DNA of 64,000 nucleotides from Paguma larvata (GCA_030068075.1 CM057831.1:13435370-13499369), one strand, 5' to 3'. Positions 44,836 through 56,879 are shown, counted from the first letter of the stretch. Made by a program: numbers and translations. The notes: generated from the sequence alone by a model not told the origin.

Positions 44836-46159
44836 CTTGTGTCGCTCTGTCTTCCTTGCATCAGTTAGTCCGACGTGATGCAGACATCCTTTCTCGTCGT
44901 CCTCTCAGATTCCAGTCCCCACCTGTGAAATATGGCATCTCTCTGTCCCTTCTAAACAGTGAGCTTTCTGGCTTTCTTCCTGGAAGGGTGGCGTCTGTAG
45001 ATTCTGGCGCTCGGAGAAGATCACCCGGGAGGCATCGCACGGGCAGGGGGAGTTGGGAAGAGTCAGGTCCGTGGTGTCGCAGTGTGTTCATGTAGATTTT
45101 CGTACAAATTGTGCCCCTTGGGGGAATCGTGTGATACGGCTGTGCGGGAGAAGCAGAAGCTGAAGGCTAGTGAAGAGTCTTTTTTTCAACAATCCAGGCA
45201 AAAATCTAATCTAACTCAGCTAAACAGAGGTGGAGAACGTGGGGAGGAGACCCCAGGAACACTGCGAAGGGAAGAGCCGTAGGGTTCCTTTGTTTCTTTG
45301 CACTTACGTCATGTCCATCTCTCTTCTCATAACACAGCCCGGATTGATCTCGCCTTGAGGAACCACCTCTACCATTTGCAGGCCAGACGGCCCAAGTGGG
45401 ACATGAACCCCCAACTTGGCCAATGAGAAAGCATATACTCCCCCAGTGCTTTCAGAAACGAGACTTTTTTTTTCCTGCTGGGATGGACCACCGAAAAGCC
45501 TCCCTGAGGATAAAACCAAATAGAAAAAACAAAGCAAAAAAACCCCAAACACAAAAAACCAAAACGCAGGAACAAACCAAACCAAAACCAAAAGACCCCA
45601 GAGTCCTGTTAACATCTTTGAGGCTTTAGATCCTACTGTACTTGAAATCAGCAAACCTCCCAGTCATCTGAACTAGTCCATTTTCTTTTGGCTTAAATCA
45701 ATTGAGCTGTAGTCCCATAACTTTCAACGGAGGGTCCTAACTAACGTTAGGATTGGCCAGATATCGGACGTAAGGAACCTCAAAGAGTCAAAACGCCCTG
45801 GTGTTCGGGGTGTGGGAGGAAGGTGGACCACCATCGCTTGTGGTAAATACAAAGATAAAGAAGTAATGAAAACACTGATATTTAGAAAGCAATACACTGT
45901 AAGAGCTGAAACTCATGCAAAAAAAAAAAAAATCCAGCAAAGACTGTTATTTTCAGAGCAAAAAAAGAAGGTAGGGAAAATGGCACAGTTTTAACAACCG
46001 GTTAAAATTAGTTCAACCGGCAGAATTAATTCGGTTGCTATTACACTTCTGCCTTCTCCATCAAGTGGGATCTTCGAACTGAAGAGTATAAATACCATGA
46101 AAGATAAATGGAAGTGAAGATGTGTGACAATCTGGTAAAAAAAAAAAAAGAATTTATTT
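44836..46159. other. Intergenic sequence with A/C-rich low-complexity patch
   Basis: 45515-45600 is an A/C-rich run (aaaccaaa-type units). The rest is unassigned. Confidence 0.5.
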
Positions 46160-46343
46160 GGGGCACCTGAGTGGCTCAGTAGGTTGAGCATCCAACTCCA
46201 GATTTCAGCTCAGGTCATGATCCCAGGGTCATGGGATCAAGCCCTGCATCAGGCTAAGCGCTGACCGTGGAGCCTGCTTGGAATTCTCCCTCTCTCCCAC
46301 TGAGCCCCTGCTCTCTCTCTTTCTATCAAAAAAAAAAAAAAAG
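46160..46343 (+). mobile_element. Can-SINE, older form
   Basis: ggggcacctgagtggctcag head, tccaactccagatttcagctc, short body and poly-A, followed by a G-run and aaggaatttactc, resembling the left flank agaatttatttg. Confidence 0.9.
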
Positions 46344-46684
46344 GGGGGGGGAAAGAAAGGAATTTACTCATCGAAAATCGTTTCCATCTCCAGACCTATC
46401 TGGAGTACATCTTCGTCTCTTGGAGAAACTGACAGGTGTGGCCTCAGCATCATTCAAGAGATTGGTGGAAAATAGGAGATATGAAGGACAAAGTCCCAAC
46501 GTTCCACAAGGGCAAAGGGATGGCTTTTGAAAACTTCACAGGGAAAATCTAGACACCGATCTCCAACAAAATTCCAGACTTGATTATTAAACACATGGAC
46601 GTGAATGCTTAATGAACATAGTCGCCACCAGAAGCAAGTGGGGTTTCACACAGAAAGGAGGCATTTAAATCAACACTGTTTCCA
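46344..46684. other. Intergenic spacer
   Basis: No feature recognised. Confidence 0.45.
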
Positions 46685-46940
46685 AAGTCCTTACAATGCC
46701 CACTGCCAGCTTACCTCTCCTTCCTGGTCCCTCACCATTCAACCCCTCTTACCTTTTCCACCCTCGCCTCCTCCACCCCAACCCCCCATTGCACACGAAT
46801 ACACATCTGCTCAAGTCGCCCACACTGACTCTGTCCCTGGGGTGCTCCAAATTCTTTCCTACTGGAGAGACTTTATTCTCACGATTCCTGCTCTCTCGTG
46901 CCTCAATTTAGCATAGCAGAGTCCTTCCCATGCATTCGAT
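46685..46940 (+). mobile_element. L2 3' region, sense
   Basis: ccttacaatgcccactgcc, ttaccttttccaccctcg, ggtgctccaaattctttcc and ctctcgtgcctcaattta resemble sense L2 3' sequence. Confidence 0.6.
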
Positions 46941-47052
46941 CACATTTCAATGTGACCTTCTTAAAGACGGACCTTATTAGAAGAACCCCATCCAGTCACC
47001 CTGGATCCCATCATCTTATTTTATATTCTTCATCCAAAATGATCTTATTTGC

Positions 47053-47266
47053 GGGGCGCCTGGGGGGCTCAGTCAGTTAAGTGTCTGACTTCGGCTCGGG
47101 TCATGATCTCACGGTTCGTGAGTTTGAGCCCCACGTCGACTCTGGGCTGACGGCTCAGAGCCTGGAGCCTGCTTCAGATTCTGTGTCTCCCTCTCTCTCT
47201 GTTCCTCTCCCACTCATGCTCTGTCTCTCTCTCTCTCTCAAAATAAATAAAAATATTAAAAAAATT
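47053..47266 (+). mobile_element. Felid Can-SINE
   Basis: Full-length, target duplication aaaatgatcttatt at about 47036-47049 and 47267-47280. Confidence 0.96.
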
Positions 47267-47324
47267 AAAATGATCTTATTGGTTTACTTCTTTATTATCT
47301 CTCTCCACTCCCTGCATCTGTGCT

Positions 47325-47590
47325 GAAACACAGTAGCCACCAGCCACAGTGGCTATTGAGTGCTTGAATGCGGCAGTCCTACCTGAGACGTGCTACGGGT
47401 AAAAACACACACTGGGGTTTGAAGACTTGGCATAGAAAGGGATAGAAAATTCCTCTTAATAAAATATTTGGCATATATGGAGCTAAATACAACATCCTAT
47501 TAGGATTGATTTCACCTGTGTCCTTGTACTCTTTGTAATGTGACTACTCAAAAAATAAATTACATGTTCCCATTGGATAACAATACCCTA
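47325..47590 (+). mobile_element. Probable hAT-type MITE remnant
   Basis: accagccacagtggctattgag, tgaatgcggcagtcctacctg, gatttcacctgtgtccttg and tgtgactactcaaaaaat recall an old non-autonomous DNA transposon of human and other mammals. I cannot name the family safely. Confidence 0.5.
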
Positions 47591-48195
47591 GAAAATAAAA
47601 CCTAACAAAGACCTAATCTGCCCTTTTTACCGTAAACATATATCCATATTTAGAACCATAGCTAATATACAATAGGCGCTCAAAAAAAAAAAGGCATGAA
47701 TTCATGCCTTTTTTAAAAAAAGGCACGGTCACTAGATTGGTAGATATTGAAAATGCTGTATCTTTTCTTCCATCGAGGCACTTGACAAGAGCTGTCATTT
47801 GTAGATAATAAATTCAAAGTCAGTTGAAGAGCCATTTCCCAAGGAAATTGATTTGAGGTCCCTGGGATAAACTACTTGGAGAAAGAAAAAGGGAAAGTGA
47901 GTTGATATGGTGGGATCGCGCTGAAACCAGATCACCGTCTATCGTCCATGCTGTATCATTTTATAGACCATGAAGGGGGGAAAAACTGTACTAAATAAGT
48001 CACCATAGTTGGTTTCCTCTGTGAGGATAAATTCTCATCCTTGGGTCGAGAAAATTGTCTTCTGCCGAGCTCCCCCATCCGTTCACCAAATCTGCCGAGG
48101 GACATTAGCTAGCTTAAGAGACGAAGGATGTCAGGCCCCCTGGGACATTTCTACTGCCTCGAGTCAAGCTCAAGGGTGCCAAACGCCCCATGGAA
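47591..48195. other. Intergenic sequence
   Basis: Apart from the palindrome, no feature recognised. Confidence 0.5.
47687..47714. repeat. Perfect 28-bp palindrome
   Basis: Centre between 47700 and 47701: aaggcatgaa followed by its complement, extended by A and T runs. Confidence 0.95.
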
Positions 48196-48665
48196 GATGT
48201 CATAATCTGAATTGCTCCCCCTACCTGAAAAAGAGAGGTTAAAGTCCCAATCCACAATGCCTCGGCATGTGACCGTATTTGGAAACAGGGTGGTCACCGA
48301 TGTAACTGGTTAAGATGGAGTCATATTGGAGTCGGTGGGGGGGGCCCACTCCAATAGAATTGGCGTTGTTATTGGAAGAAGGAAAGTGGATACAAACGCG
48401 TGCCTTTCATAGAGTGTGAAGACCCCCCCCGGGGAGAAGGCAGATGTAGGTGAGGTGCAGCCACGAGCCAAGGAGCACTTAGGGTGACCAGAATCTGGAA
48501 GAGGCGGGACGGCTCCTCCTTGAGAGGCTTCAGCGGGAGTCCGGCCCTGCCCACACTTCGATTTGGGGCTTCTAGCCTCAGAACTGTGAAACCGTATGTC
48601 TCTTGTTGCTGTAAACCACCCAGTTTGTGGCACTTTGCTCCGGCAGCTCCAGGAAACGAATCTGG
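48196..48665 (+). mobile_element. MaLR-type LTR (MLT1-like), sense
   Basis: gcatgtgaccgtatttggaaac, aactggttaagatggagtcat, gccacgagccaaggagcac, gaactgtgaaaccgtatgtc and aaaccacccagtttgtggc follow an MLT1-like LTR consensus from start to end. The open frames in it are incidental. Confidence 0.75.
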
Positions 48666-49241
48666 ATGCCATACTACGCTCCTGGCTGTCCCTCCGGGCA
48701 CCTGAAGGAAGAAGGGAAACTACGGTGCTGCTCTGCCATGAACCTTTGCCTCAGACTTGAGACCTTAGGACCCTGTCGCTGGGTTATTTATCCCCAGAGC
48801 CACCTGGCCCTCACTCCTGCTCACTCCCCTTTCCCGCGGCTGCCTGGTTGTGAGACCCTGGCGGTCCACACGGCGTATCTATCCGACTTGGGACGAAAGC
48901 AAAGAACTTCAGTCTTCGTGGCTCACGTTTTAGGGACAGAAAGAAGAGCGAGTGCTTTTGTGGACAAACCTTGTTCTCCTAGTGTCTTCGCGGTTGGAGG
49001 CTAGATGAAGAGAAAAAAAAGTAGCAAGATAGTGTGCCGTCAATCATATTCCAAGATCATACATGCTTGCTACCAGACGTACACTCGCTGTGAAGCTGTT
49101 CCTCTACCAGCGGTGCTGACCCATACATCCCTCCCCACCTTGTGAATCAGGTCAGAAGATAAACTGTTGCAAAAATTAATGCACCGACAGGGGAAACGAG
49201 GCTATCGCCATGGCTTCGACTAATAGACCATACCGTGTCCT
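48666..49241. other. Intergenic sequence, nothing recognised
   Basis: Moderate GC, one open frame of about 125 codons through 48627-49004 that overlaps the LTR and has no family match. Confidence 0.45.
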
Positions 49242-49448
49242 GGGCGCCTGGGTGGCTCGGCCAGTTAAGCATCTGATTCTTGATCTTGGCTCAGGTCATG
49301 ATGTCATGTCACGATCTCTTGGTTCCTGAGTTCAAGCCCTGCGTCGGGCTCTGCGCCTGCTTGGGATTCTGTCTCTCCTTCTCTCTGTCCCTCACCTGCT
49401 GTGCTCTCTCTCTCTGTCAAATAAACTTACAAACAAACAAACAAAAAA
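49242..49448 (+). mobile_element. Can-SINE, older form
   Basis: gggcgcctgggtggctcggcc head, gattcttgatcttggctc, CT tract and (AAAC)n-like tail. Flanks atagaccatac and atagactatgtcc are similar. Confidence 0.92.
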
Positions 49449-49522
49449 GATAGACTATGTCCTAACTCCTAAAACTCTGAAAAGTTAGAATTCTCTGTTA
49501 CAAGTTTAGAAACCATCTCAAG

Positions 49523-49762
49523 GGGAGCCTGGGTGGTTCAGTCGGTTAAGCGGCCGACTTCGGCTCAGGTCACGATCTCACGGTCTGTGAGATCGAGCCC
49601 CGCGTCGGGCTCTGTGCTGCCAGCTCAGAGCCTGGAGCCTGCTTCAGATTCTGTGTCTCCCTCTCTCTCTGCCCTTCCCCTGCTCACACTCTGTCTCTAT
49701 GTCTCTCAAAAATAAATAAAAATGTTAAAAAAAAAAAAAGGAGAATTAAAAAAAAAAAAAAA
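49523..49762 (+). mobile_element. Felid Can-SINE
   Basis: Full-length, perfect 15-bp target duplication agaaaccatctcaag at 49508-49522 and 49763-49777. Confidence 0.97.
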
Positions 49763-49800
49763 AGAAACCATCTCAAGCTGGTTTAAGACAAAAATACTTT

Positions 49801-50022
49801 TGGGGCTCCTAGGTTACTCAGAGGGTTAAGCATCTGATTTCAGCTCAGGTCGTGATCTCGTAGTCCGTGAGTTCGAGCCCCGCGTCGGGCTCTGGGCTGA
49901 CAGCTCAGAGCCTGGATCCTGCTTCGGATTCTGGGTCTCCCTTCTCTCTCCGCCCCTCCCCTGCTCGCATGCTGTCTCTTTCTCTCTCCCAAAAAGAAGC
50001 AAACATTAAAAAAAATTTTTAA
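49801..50022 (+). mobile_element. Felid Can-SINE
   Basis: ggggctcctaggttactcag head, full body, tail with poly-A and T-run. Only about 25 bp after the previous SINE's target copy. Confidence 0.93.
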
Positions 50023-50994
50023 GAGAAAAACACTTATTACTTAAATAAAAACAAACTAAAAGCTGGGTGCGTCCAGAGCCAAGAGCCAGAGCCAGAGGCA
50101 GAGGCCTGGAAGCTGAGACGGGAAAGCCGTTGTGTTCACTTTCTACCTTCGTCTCTGCTCTTCTCTCTGCAACTAATTGATCTGCGTGTTTTTTTGTTTT
50201 TGTTTTTGTTTGTTTTTTTTCTGTCTGAAGAGCAGCTCTCTTGGTGCATCAGTCCCCTTGGTGGAAATCGCTCCCAAGCCTACATGGTGCAGGTCCAGCC
50301 ACTAACCTTCTCTCAGTCCCAATTCCTAGTTCCTGGAAGGGATTCGGGCTCAGCTTCAGTCGAGAGCCCACTTCCACACAGTCAGAGGTGGGAGGGGTGG
50401 GGCGAGGCAAGGAGCGAGCACCGACTCCAAGCTGGAACGCGCTGCCCAGAGCCAGGCCCGTGGCTCTCAATGTCAGTATCAGGGAGAATGGGCCAGTTGG
50501 ACAAACAACCCTAAAGGTGACTTCCATGAGGCTTTAAGAAGCTTCTCTAACAAGTCACATGGACACGATGGTAATGTCAAGAGAAGACTGGAAATAGACC
50601 AGATAATCCGCCCCTTCTTTATTCTCAATAGGACACAGAGATGGGATTAGGGGACGAATCCCCGTGATTGACGCTGCACTAAAGCTGGCCGCAATTTCTC
50701 TCAGTATAATTTCTCTGGCAGGCGACTCCTCGGTCCTTTAAGCAAATAAGCTCTGTTAGCACCACTAAACCAGGGTGCAAAGAGAGTAAAGTCCATCTAG
50801 GCCACGGAGAGTGGGCTCCATATCCAGAGCTGAGGTAGGAGTCGGTTAAAGACAGGACGTGGTTCTTTTAGAGGATACCTTAAGAGGGGGGGTTCATGGC
50901 CAAATTCCTTCTCCCCACTTCCTTCTAGCAGGGACACAAGTTACTATATAGAATGGTCTGGGTTCAAATCCTTTTCCTACATTACCATTAGCCT
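50023..50994. other. Intergenic sequence, nothing recognised
   Basis: A T-rich (GTTTTT)n-like patch at 50185-50220. Open frames at 50194-50537 run on both strands and are not supported. Confidence 0.5.
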
Positions 50995-51655
50995 TGGGCA
51001 AAGACAAATACTGTATGGCATCATTTATATGTGGAACCTTAAAAAAAAAAAAAAGAGCCTACAGAAAAAGAGAAGAATGGCCGATGTCAGAGGCTGGGGG
51101 ATTTCCCAAGGAGATATTGGTTAAAGGGTACAAACTTTTAGTTAGAAGGTGAATAAGGTCTGTAAACCTAACCTGTACACGGTGACTATAGGTAGTAGCG
51201 CTCTGTTGTATACTTGAAACTCACAAAGAGACTAGATCTTTTTAAAAAATTTGTTTAATGCTTATTTAATTTTTGAGAGAGATTGAGAGGCAGGGTGCAA
51301 GTGGGGGAGGGACAGAGAGAGAGGGAGACGCAGAATCTGAAGCAAGCTCCAGGCTCTGAGCTGTCGGCATAGAGCCCGACGCGGGGCCTGAACTCACACA
51401 CCATGAGCTCGTGACCTGAGACAAAGTCGGACGCTTAACTGACTGAGCCGCCCAGGTGCCCCCTGAAGAGAGTAGATCTTGTCCCCCTGCCCCTGCTAAA
51501 AAAAAAAAAAGATAACTATGGGAGGTGATGGATGTGTTCATTAATTTGATCGTGGCCATCATTTCACAATGTATATCAAATCATGTCGTTGTGTACTTTA
51601 AATATGTACAATTTTATTTGTCAGTCATACCTCAAATTAAAAAATAAAAATTAAA
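50995..51655 (+). mobile_element. L1 3' UTR, sense, split by a SINE
   Basis: gcatcatttatatgtggaacc, gtacaaacttttagttagaag, tctgttgtatacttgaaac before the SINE; gataactatgggaggtgatg, caatgtatatcaaatcatg, gtcagtcatacctcaa after it: the order of an L1MA/L1PB-like 3' UTR. Confidence 0.9.
51242..51463 (-). mobile_element. Felid Can-SINE inserted in L1 3' UTR
   Basis: Full-length antisense copy. Flanks agagactagatctt and agagagtagatctt (one mismatch) end at 51241 and 51480. Confidence 0.96.
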
Positions 51656-51659
51656 AAAA

Positions 51660-51785
51660 AGCTTCAAGCAGGTTACTTAACCTTTCTAGACCATAGGTAC
51701 GGTTGTAATAGTACCTTCCGCACAGAGCTGTAAGAAGTAAATGATATGACCTATGACAAGTGCTTGGCATGGGATCTGACTATTC
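51660..51785 (+). mobile_element. MIR fragment, sense
   Basis: ggttacttaacctttctag, agtaccttccgcacagagctg and agtgcttggcatgggatc give the sense MIR 3' half. Confidence 0.75.
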
Positions 51786-52708
51786 CTCGGCAGTTGTGTC
51801 AGAGCCATATCTGACATACTACCGTTTACTAAGAAAAGAGCCTAGCACCCTTTTCTTGTGTGACTTTATTTTCCACAGTGGAGAAGATAAGCCTAATACA
51901 AATTGTGAAATCGCTGGTGCAGTTTTGTTCTAAACAGAAGATCCCCACCCCCACCCCCAGCATTAGAGTTGGGGGAAAACCACCCGCTTGTAAGCTAGCC
52001 TCCCCATAAAACTGTAAACACCACGCAACGGGTGACTTTGGCCCCTCTACGGCTGAGCTGGGTGTACGGGATTAGGGAAGAAGTTTAGGATGCTTGGGGG
52101 GAAAAAAATCCAGAGGAAAACAAAATATTATTAGCCCTCTAGTAAATCAATCACAGATGGCCTTCAGAAATTAACCCAGAGGCAGAATGCTCATTTTCAG
52201 AGAGCACCTGTCTTCTTGAAATGATCTGGAAAAAACCCAAGAACATCGCCCATGTAAGTGATCTGATATTCACCACTTCAGCTGGAAATGCGGGAAAAAA
52301 AAAAATCTTTGTTCTTTGTTCTTTCGGCTTTTGTTGCTCCCAATGTTACCCCGTCAACAGTAGATAGAGGAAGAACACATAATGTTTCTACCAGCTATGG
52401 ATAAGGGGACTCACCTCCCACCCTGCGAAAGGAGCTGACCCGCTCAGAACTGAACTTCTCTGCAAGCAGGTGCAGAAGGAAGCCTGTCTCTCTGGGTCCG
52501 GGACGCCATAGAGGGCACTGAAGTGCCCTCCCTCCCCCACCTCCCGTGACTAGTGGGCCCTTTTCACTGAAGACTTGTTTATTGTGTAATTAACGAAAGG
52601 TAATGGCCCTTGCAGGTAATTTACCAGGGATCCCAAATTTACACTCACGCCACTGATCAAGATGAACTTTCCCTCCCCTCGTCTTGATCACCCGGCTCTC
52701 GAAAACAT
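51786..52708. other. Intergenic sequence, mostly unique
   Basis: No repeat recognised from about 51850 to 52690. AT- and homeodomain-motif-like sequence at 52120-52290 and 52570-52650 is taken up in the findings. Confidence 0.5.
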
Positions 52709-52920
52709 TAAAAAAAATTTTTTTTTAATGTTTATCCATTTTTGAGAGACGGATGCAAGTGGGGGAGGGGCCGAGAGAGAGGGAGACATAGAATCTGAAG
52801 CAGGCTCCAGGCTTCGAACCATCAGCACAGAGCCCGACTCGGGGCTCAAACCCACGAACTGTGAGATCGTAACCTGAGCCGAAGTCGGACGCTTCACGGA
52901 CTGAGCCACCCAGGCGCCCC
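52709..52920 (-). mobile_element. Felid Can-SINE
   Basis: Full-length antisense copy ending gccacccaggcgcccc. Short flanking repeat aaaacatt at 52702-52709 and 52924-52931. Confidence 0.95.
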
Positions 52921-52931
52921 TCTAAAACATT

Positions 52932-53385
52932 TTTAAAGCTCATAGGGCCTCCAAGAGTATCCTGGGTTATTAATCTCAGCATCAGCGCCCTTTTCTCTCA
53001 ACTAAGATTCCTACTAAAAACACAAAAACAGAAGGGGAGCCACTAAATTTTCCCTTTAAGCCTATTACCTACTTTCTCTTGGGGGGAAAAATAGCTCAGC
53101 CAAAGGTTCCTGGCTGGTTGACCCGAACCCTGAGCTTTGTGTCCGCTCAAAACTTCCAGCACATTGTTAAAAATCATAGCTAATGCTTCATGGAAATAAA
53201 TATTTCAAAACCACTTGCTTTCTGGCCTGCCAGATGGCTGCATTTCACACTTCCAACTGTGTCAGACGCCAAAAAACTTAGCAACTCAAATTTCTGTGGT
53301 GGGGTTTGTGATCCTGGAATAGGGGTTGGGTGCGGCATGGGGAATACAGTGCAGGAAGGGTTTTTCTAACTTAAAACAAAACACT
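52932..53385. other. Intergenic sequence, nothing recognised
   Basis: No repeat or gene supported. Confidence 0.5.
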
Positions 53386-53598
53386 GGGGTGCCTGGGTGG
53401 CTCAGTCGGTTGAGCTTCCGACTTCGGCTCAGGTCATGATCTCACGGTCTATGAGTTCGAGCCCCGTGTCGGGCTCTGTGTTGACGGCTCAGAGCCTGGA
53501 GCCTGCTTCGGATTCTATGTCTCCCTCTCTCTCTGCCCCTCCCCCACTCATGCTCTGACTGTCTCAAAAAAATAAACATAAAAAAAAAAACAAAAAAA
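53386..53598 (+). mobile_element. Felid Can-SINE
   Basis: ggggtgcctgggtggctcagtcgg head, near-consensus body, A-rich tail. No clear target duplication. Confidence 0.95.
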
Positions 53599-53613
53599 TT
53601 TTTTTTTTTAAGG

Positions 53614-53937
53614 GACCAAGTTCCACTTACTTCACTCCAGTGGCCTAGCCCCGCCACGGCAATACCGTTCATGGGTCATTCCAGGGAGCCAACACAGCCA
53701 GCAAAAGTACTTCTCATATTCGTATCTACCTCCAGCCCCTCCACCTTCGCCTCAAGTCCCGTGTCAGAGTCGGTCCCCTTGTCTCTCTTGGCTCCCTGCG
53801 TAGATAGACTCAGGGAACACCGGTCTTCCAGATAGGTCCACACACTGAGAATTCCTTGCATGTTGGACACAGATACACGCACAGGAGCCCAAGGAAGACT
53901 GAGGGCCAGGGAGTCTTTTGAATCTTGATAGATTCAA
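53614..53937. other. Intergenic spacer
   Basis: No feature recognised. Confidence 0.5.
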
Positions 53938-54290
53938 GGTGTCTCGGTCTGTTCAGGCTGTTATACTAGAATATCATGGACGAAGTGGCTTATAAGCAAC
54001 AGAAATTCATTTCTCGCCGTTCTGGAGGCTGGAAGTCCAAGGTCGAGGCAGATTCAGTGAGGGCGCACTTCCTGGTTCACAGACGGCCATCTTGTCACTG
54101 GGTCCTCAAATGGCAGAGGGCCTGAGAGAGCGCTCTGGGGCCTCTTTTATAAGGGCACTAATCTCATTCGTGACCTGTCCCCATGACAGAATCACCTACA
54201 GAGGGCACGCTTCCTAACACTTTCGCATTGGGGGTTAGGCTTTCAACATATGAATAAACATTCAGTCCATTGTGGTGGTCTTGATTTCTC
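53938..54290 (-). mobile_element. MaLR LTR (MLT1/MST-like), antisense
   Basis: tctgttcaggctgttatac, gtggcttataagcaacagaa, ttctggaggctggaagtcc, ttttataagggcactaatctc and attgggggttaggctttc follow an MLT1-like LTR on the minus strand. Confidence 0.88.
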
Positions 54291-54389
54291 TTAGTGCCAT
54301 TCTGTTTTTCAGGCCTTCTGCTACAAAGATACCAGGGTAGTACACCTTGTGTTTGTTACTACTAGTAGTATTGTTATTATCATATAACT

Positions 54390-54960
54390 AATATATTTGT
54401 TAAAGAAAAATGAGAAAATAAGAATAAACGAAAGAAGCCAAAATTCAAAACATATATATATACACACACACATATACGAACAGAATCTTACAATACAGAG
54501 AAAAGCACTACTAACATATAAAACAATTTTTTAAAATATTTATTTATTGTTGAGAGACGGGGAGGGGGGCAGCGTGCAAGCGGGGGAGGGGCAGAGAGAG
54601 AGGGAGACACAGAATCCCAAGCAGGCTCCAGGCTCTGAGCTGTCAGCACAGAGCTCGATGGAGCTCGAACTCACGAACTGCGAGACCATGACCTGATCCG
54701 AAGTCGGATACTTAACCCACTGAGTTCACCCACGCTGAAGATTTTAACGTACATTCTTTTATAATTTGTCTGTATGTAACTACATCCTGTATGTAAGTAC
54801 TCATCTATTGACATCAGGTACACCGTATACTGTTTTGAAACCTTTCTCATTTAACAGTATGTTGAGAACATCTTTCCAAAGCCATAGGAACCCTTCTGCA
54901 CCCGGGCGCATACGGCCTTGGGATCGCTTGCAGATAGAAGGTGCTCCTTCCTCTAAAGAC
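54390..54960 (-). mobile_element. Old L1 3' end, antisense, split by a SINE
   Basis: Before and after the SINE 54526-54736: aaagaaaaatgagaaaat..., then gtttgaaacctttctcattta-like wording and gagaacatctttccaaagcc, typical of antisense L1ME 3' ends. Confidence 0.55.
54526..54736 (-). mobile_element. Felid Can-SINE
   Basis: Antisense copy with poly-T-like start and a degraded head (ctgagttcacccacgctg). Confidence 0.92.
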
Positions 54961-55655
54961 GCCCACAGATTTCAAGAAGTTCAGGGTCGGGGGTGAGTTT
55001 ACCCCCCTAAGGAGGGCAGGGGGATGACCTTTTTCTCTGACGCCTGTAGAGGCTCCCAGTCTCAGCTGGGGTCTGCTCTAGGTGGAAGGAGGGGCCGGAG
55101 GACCCCACTCGGGGTGGTGCGAGAAGGCGCTGGGGTCAGGCGCCCGGTGTCCGCGGGAAGACAGAGGATTGCCACGCCGCCGAGGTAGGACAAGCTATGG
55201 GAGTGGCTCCGAAAGCACAGGTGCTTGCTCTCCCCAAGCCTCAGAGGAGGCCCGATGTTCAGCAGAAAGACATAAATCAGTGGCCTCTGGCTGCTGCCTC
55301 CCTCCCTCATTAGCATGAGAAATGTCGTGTCCTTGACACCTCCCCCCACCCCCCATCCCCGCCTTGCTCTCGGCCCATGAAGACAGCTGAGAGAGTTTTA
55401 GCAGCCGGGAACCTCCTGTAGCCTTGCCAACCGGCCTTTCCCCAGCCCCGAGGGCACCGACACCATCCTCGTGTCCTCCTGCCAACAAGCCTGGCAGGAA
55501 AGCTGCTCCCAGAAGCCAGCCCCTCCCAACAGCCTCCTGTGAGGTGACTCCTGACTGGCCAGGGGCCCTGGTAGTCCCGGTGCACCAAGTCCCCTAGAGC
55601 TCTGGCGGCCAGCAGAAACTGTGAACAATTGTTCTTTACAAATTGTTTCTTTAAG
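54961..55655. other. GC-rich intergenic sequence, nothing recognised
   Basis: Overlapping open frames of 76-97 codons on both strands reflect high GC. No domain or repeat supported. Confidence 0.5.
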
Positions 55656-55670
55656 AAGGTATTGAACCTA

Positions 55671-55868
55671 GGGGCGCCCGGTGCGGAGGTGGGGGGGGGC
55701 TCAGTTGGTTGAGCCTCCGACTTTGGCTCAGGTCACCATCTCCCTGGGGTCGGGCTCCCTGCCGTCAGCACAGAGCCCGCTTCAGAGCCTCTGTCCCCTC
55801 GCTCTCTGCCCCTCCCCCGCTCATGCTCTCTCTGTCTCAAAAATAAATAAAAACTAAAATTAGGAAAA
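55671..55868 (+). mobile_element. Felid Can-SINE, first of a pair
   Basis: ggggcgcccggtgcggagg head with a G-run insertion, then near-consensus body and aaataaataaaaac tail. It runs almost directly into the next SINE. Confidence 0.92.
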
Positions 55869-55874
55869 AGAAGA

Positions 55875-56059
55875 AGCACGGACGCTTGAGTGGTTAAGCA
55901 TCTTACTCTTGACTTTGACTCAGATCATGATCTCGTGGTTCGTGAGTTCTAGCCCCACATCGGGCTCTGTGCTGACAACTCGCAGAGCCTGCTTGGGATT
56001 CTCTCCCTCTCCTCTCTCTGTCCCCATCCCCCTCAAAATAAATAAATAAACTTAAAAAA
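55875..56059 (+). mobile_element. Felid Can-SINE, second of a pair
   Basis: Head starts agcacggacgcttgagtgg, older-type body, poly-A. The outer flanks of the pair, taagaaggtattgaacc (about 55652-55668) and agctattgaacc (56061-56072), share tattgaacc, so both elements lie within one duplicated site. Confidence 0.9.
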
Positions 56060-56072
56060 AAAGCTATTGAAC

Positions 56073-56879
56073 CCATCCTTTTCTCCACAAGTTCGGTTCT
56101 TCATTAGCTTTTACCTAAATCGGGTTATGGCTGACGTACTTTTCGTCCCACATGCCCTCAGTTTCATCTTCTTTTGATAATTGCGCCAACTTTCCTTTCA
56201 GGGAAGTATCGTTCTCCCAATCCACGGGGGCGGGTATGTCACTGAGGCCTGGACAATCAGAGCGCTGGATGTACCTGTCCACAGGGGAAAATACGTTCCA
56301 TGCGGAGCCAATTGAAGTGCTTCTGTGAAAGTCGAAGTAAGGATTCTGGGAGAAATGGGGTCCCTTTCACTTGTGCATCAAGATAGAGTCTTGAGATTTC
56401 CAGCAACTGTCATTCCCACCATGTGGACATAATCTGTCTATAGTGTGACAGAACGTAACACACAAAGAAAAGAGAGAATGAGCAGGGTCGAGCGACGGAG
56501 AGAGACCCGAGGGCCTCGTTTGCCCTCCTGGATACGGCTGTCCCTGAAGCCTTTAGAACCTACTACATGGCTTCCTCTTTCTTTATCTATATACTCAGCT
56601 GAAGCTAGCTGAAACTGGGTTTTCATGAATGTTAACTGGCGAAATTGACGAATACATCTCTAGGTGACGTCCCTACTTCTAATCTCGCACCTGCTTCCTT
56701 CAACCTGTTCTCCTTGGTGCTACCGGAGGAAACTCTACACAATATGTTACGATTTAGAAAACATTTGTAAACTACAAACATGATGATGTCATTTCCTTAT
56801 CTAGGAAATATCGGCGACTCAGCATGTTCCGCGGGATAATTCCAAACTCCCTGTCACAGGCACGTTAGTCTCCTAAAGT
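56073..56879. other. Intergenic sequence, nothing recognised
   Basis: No repeat or gene supported. Confidence 0.5.
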
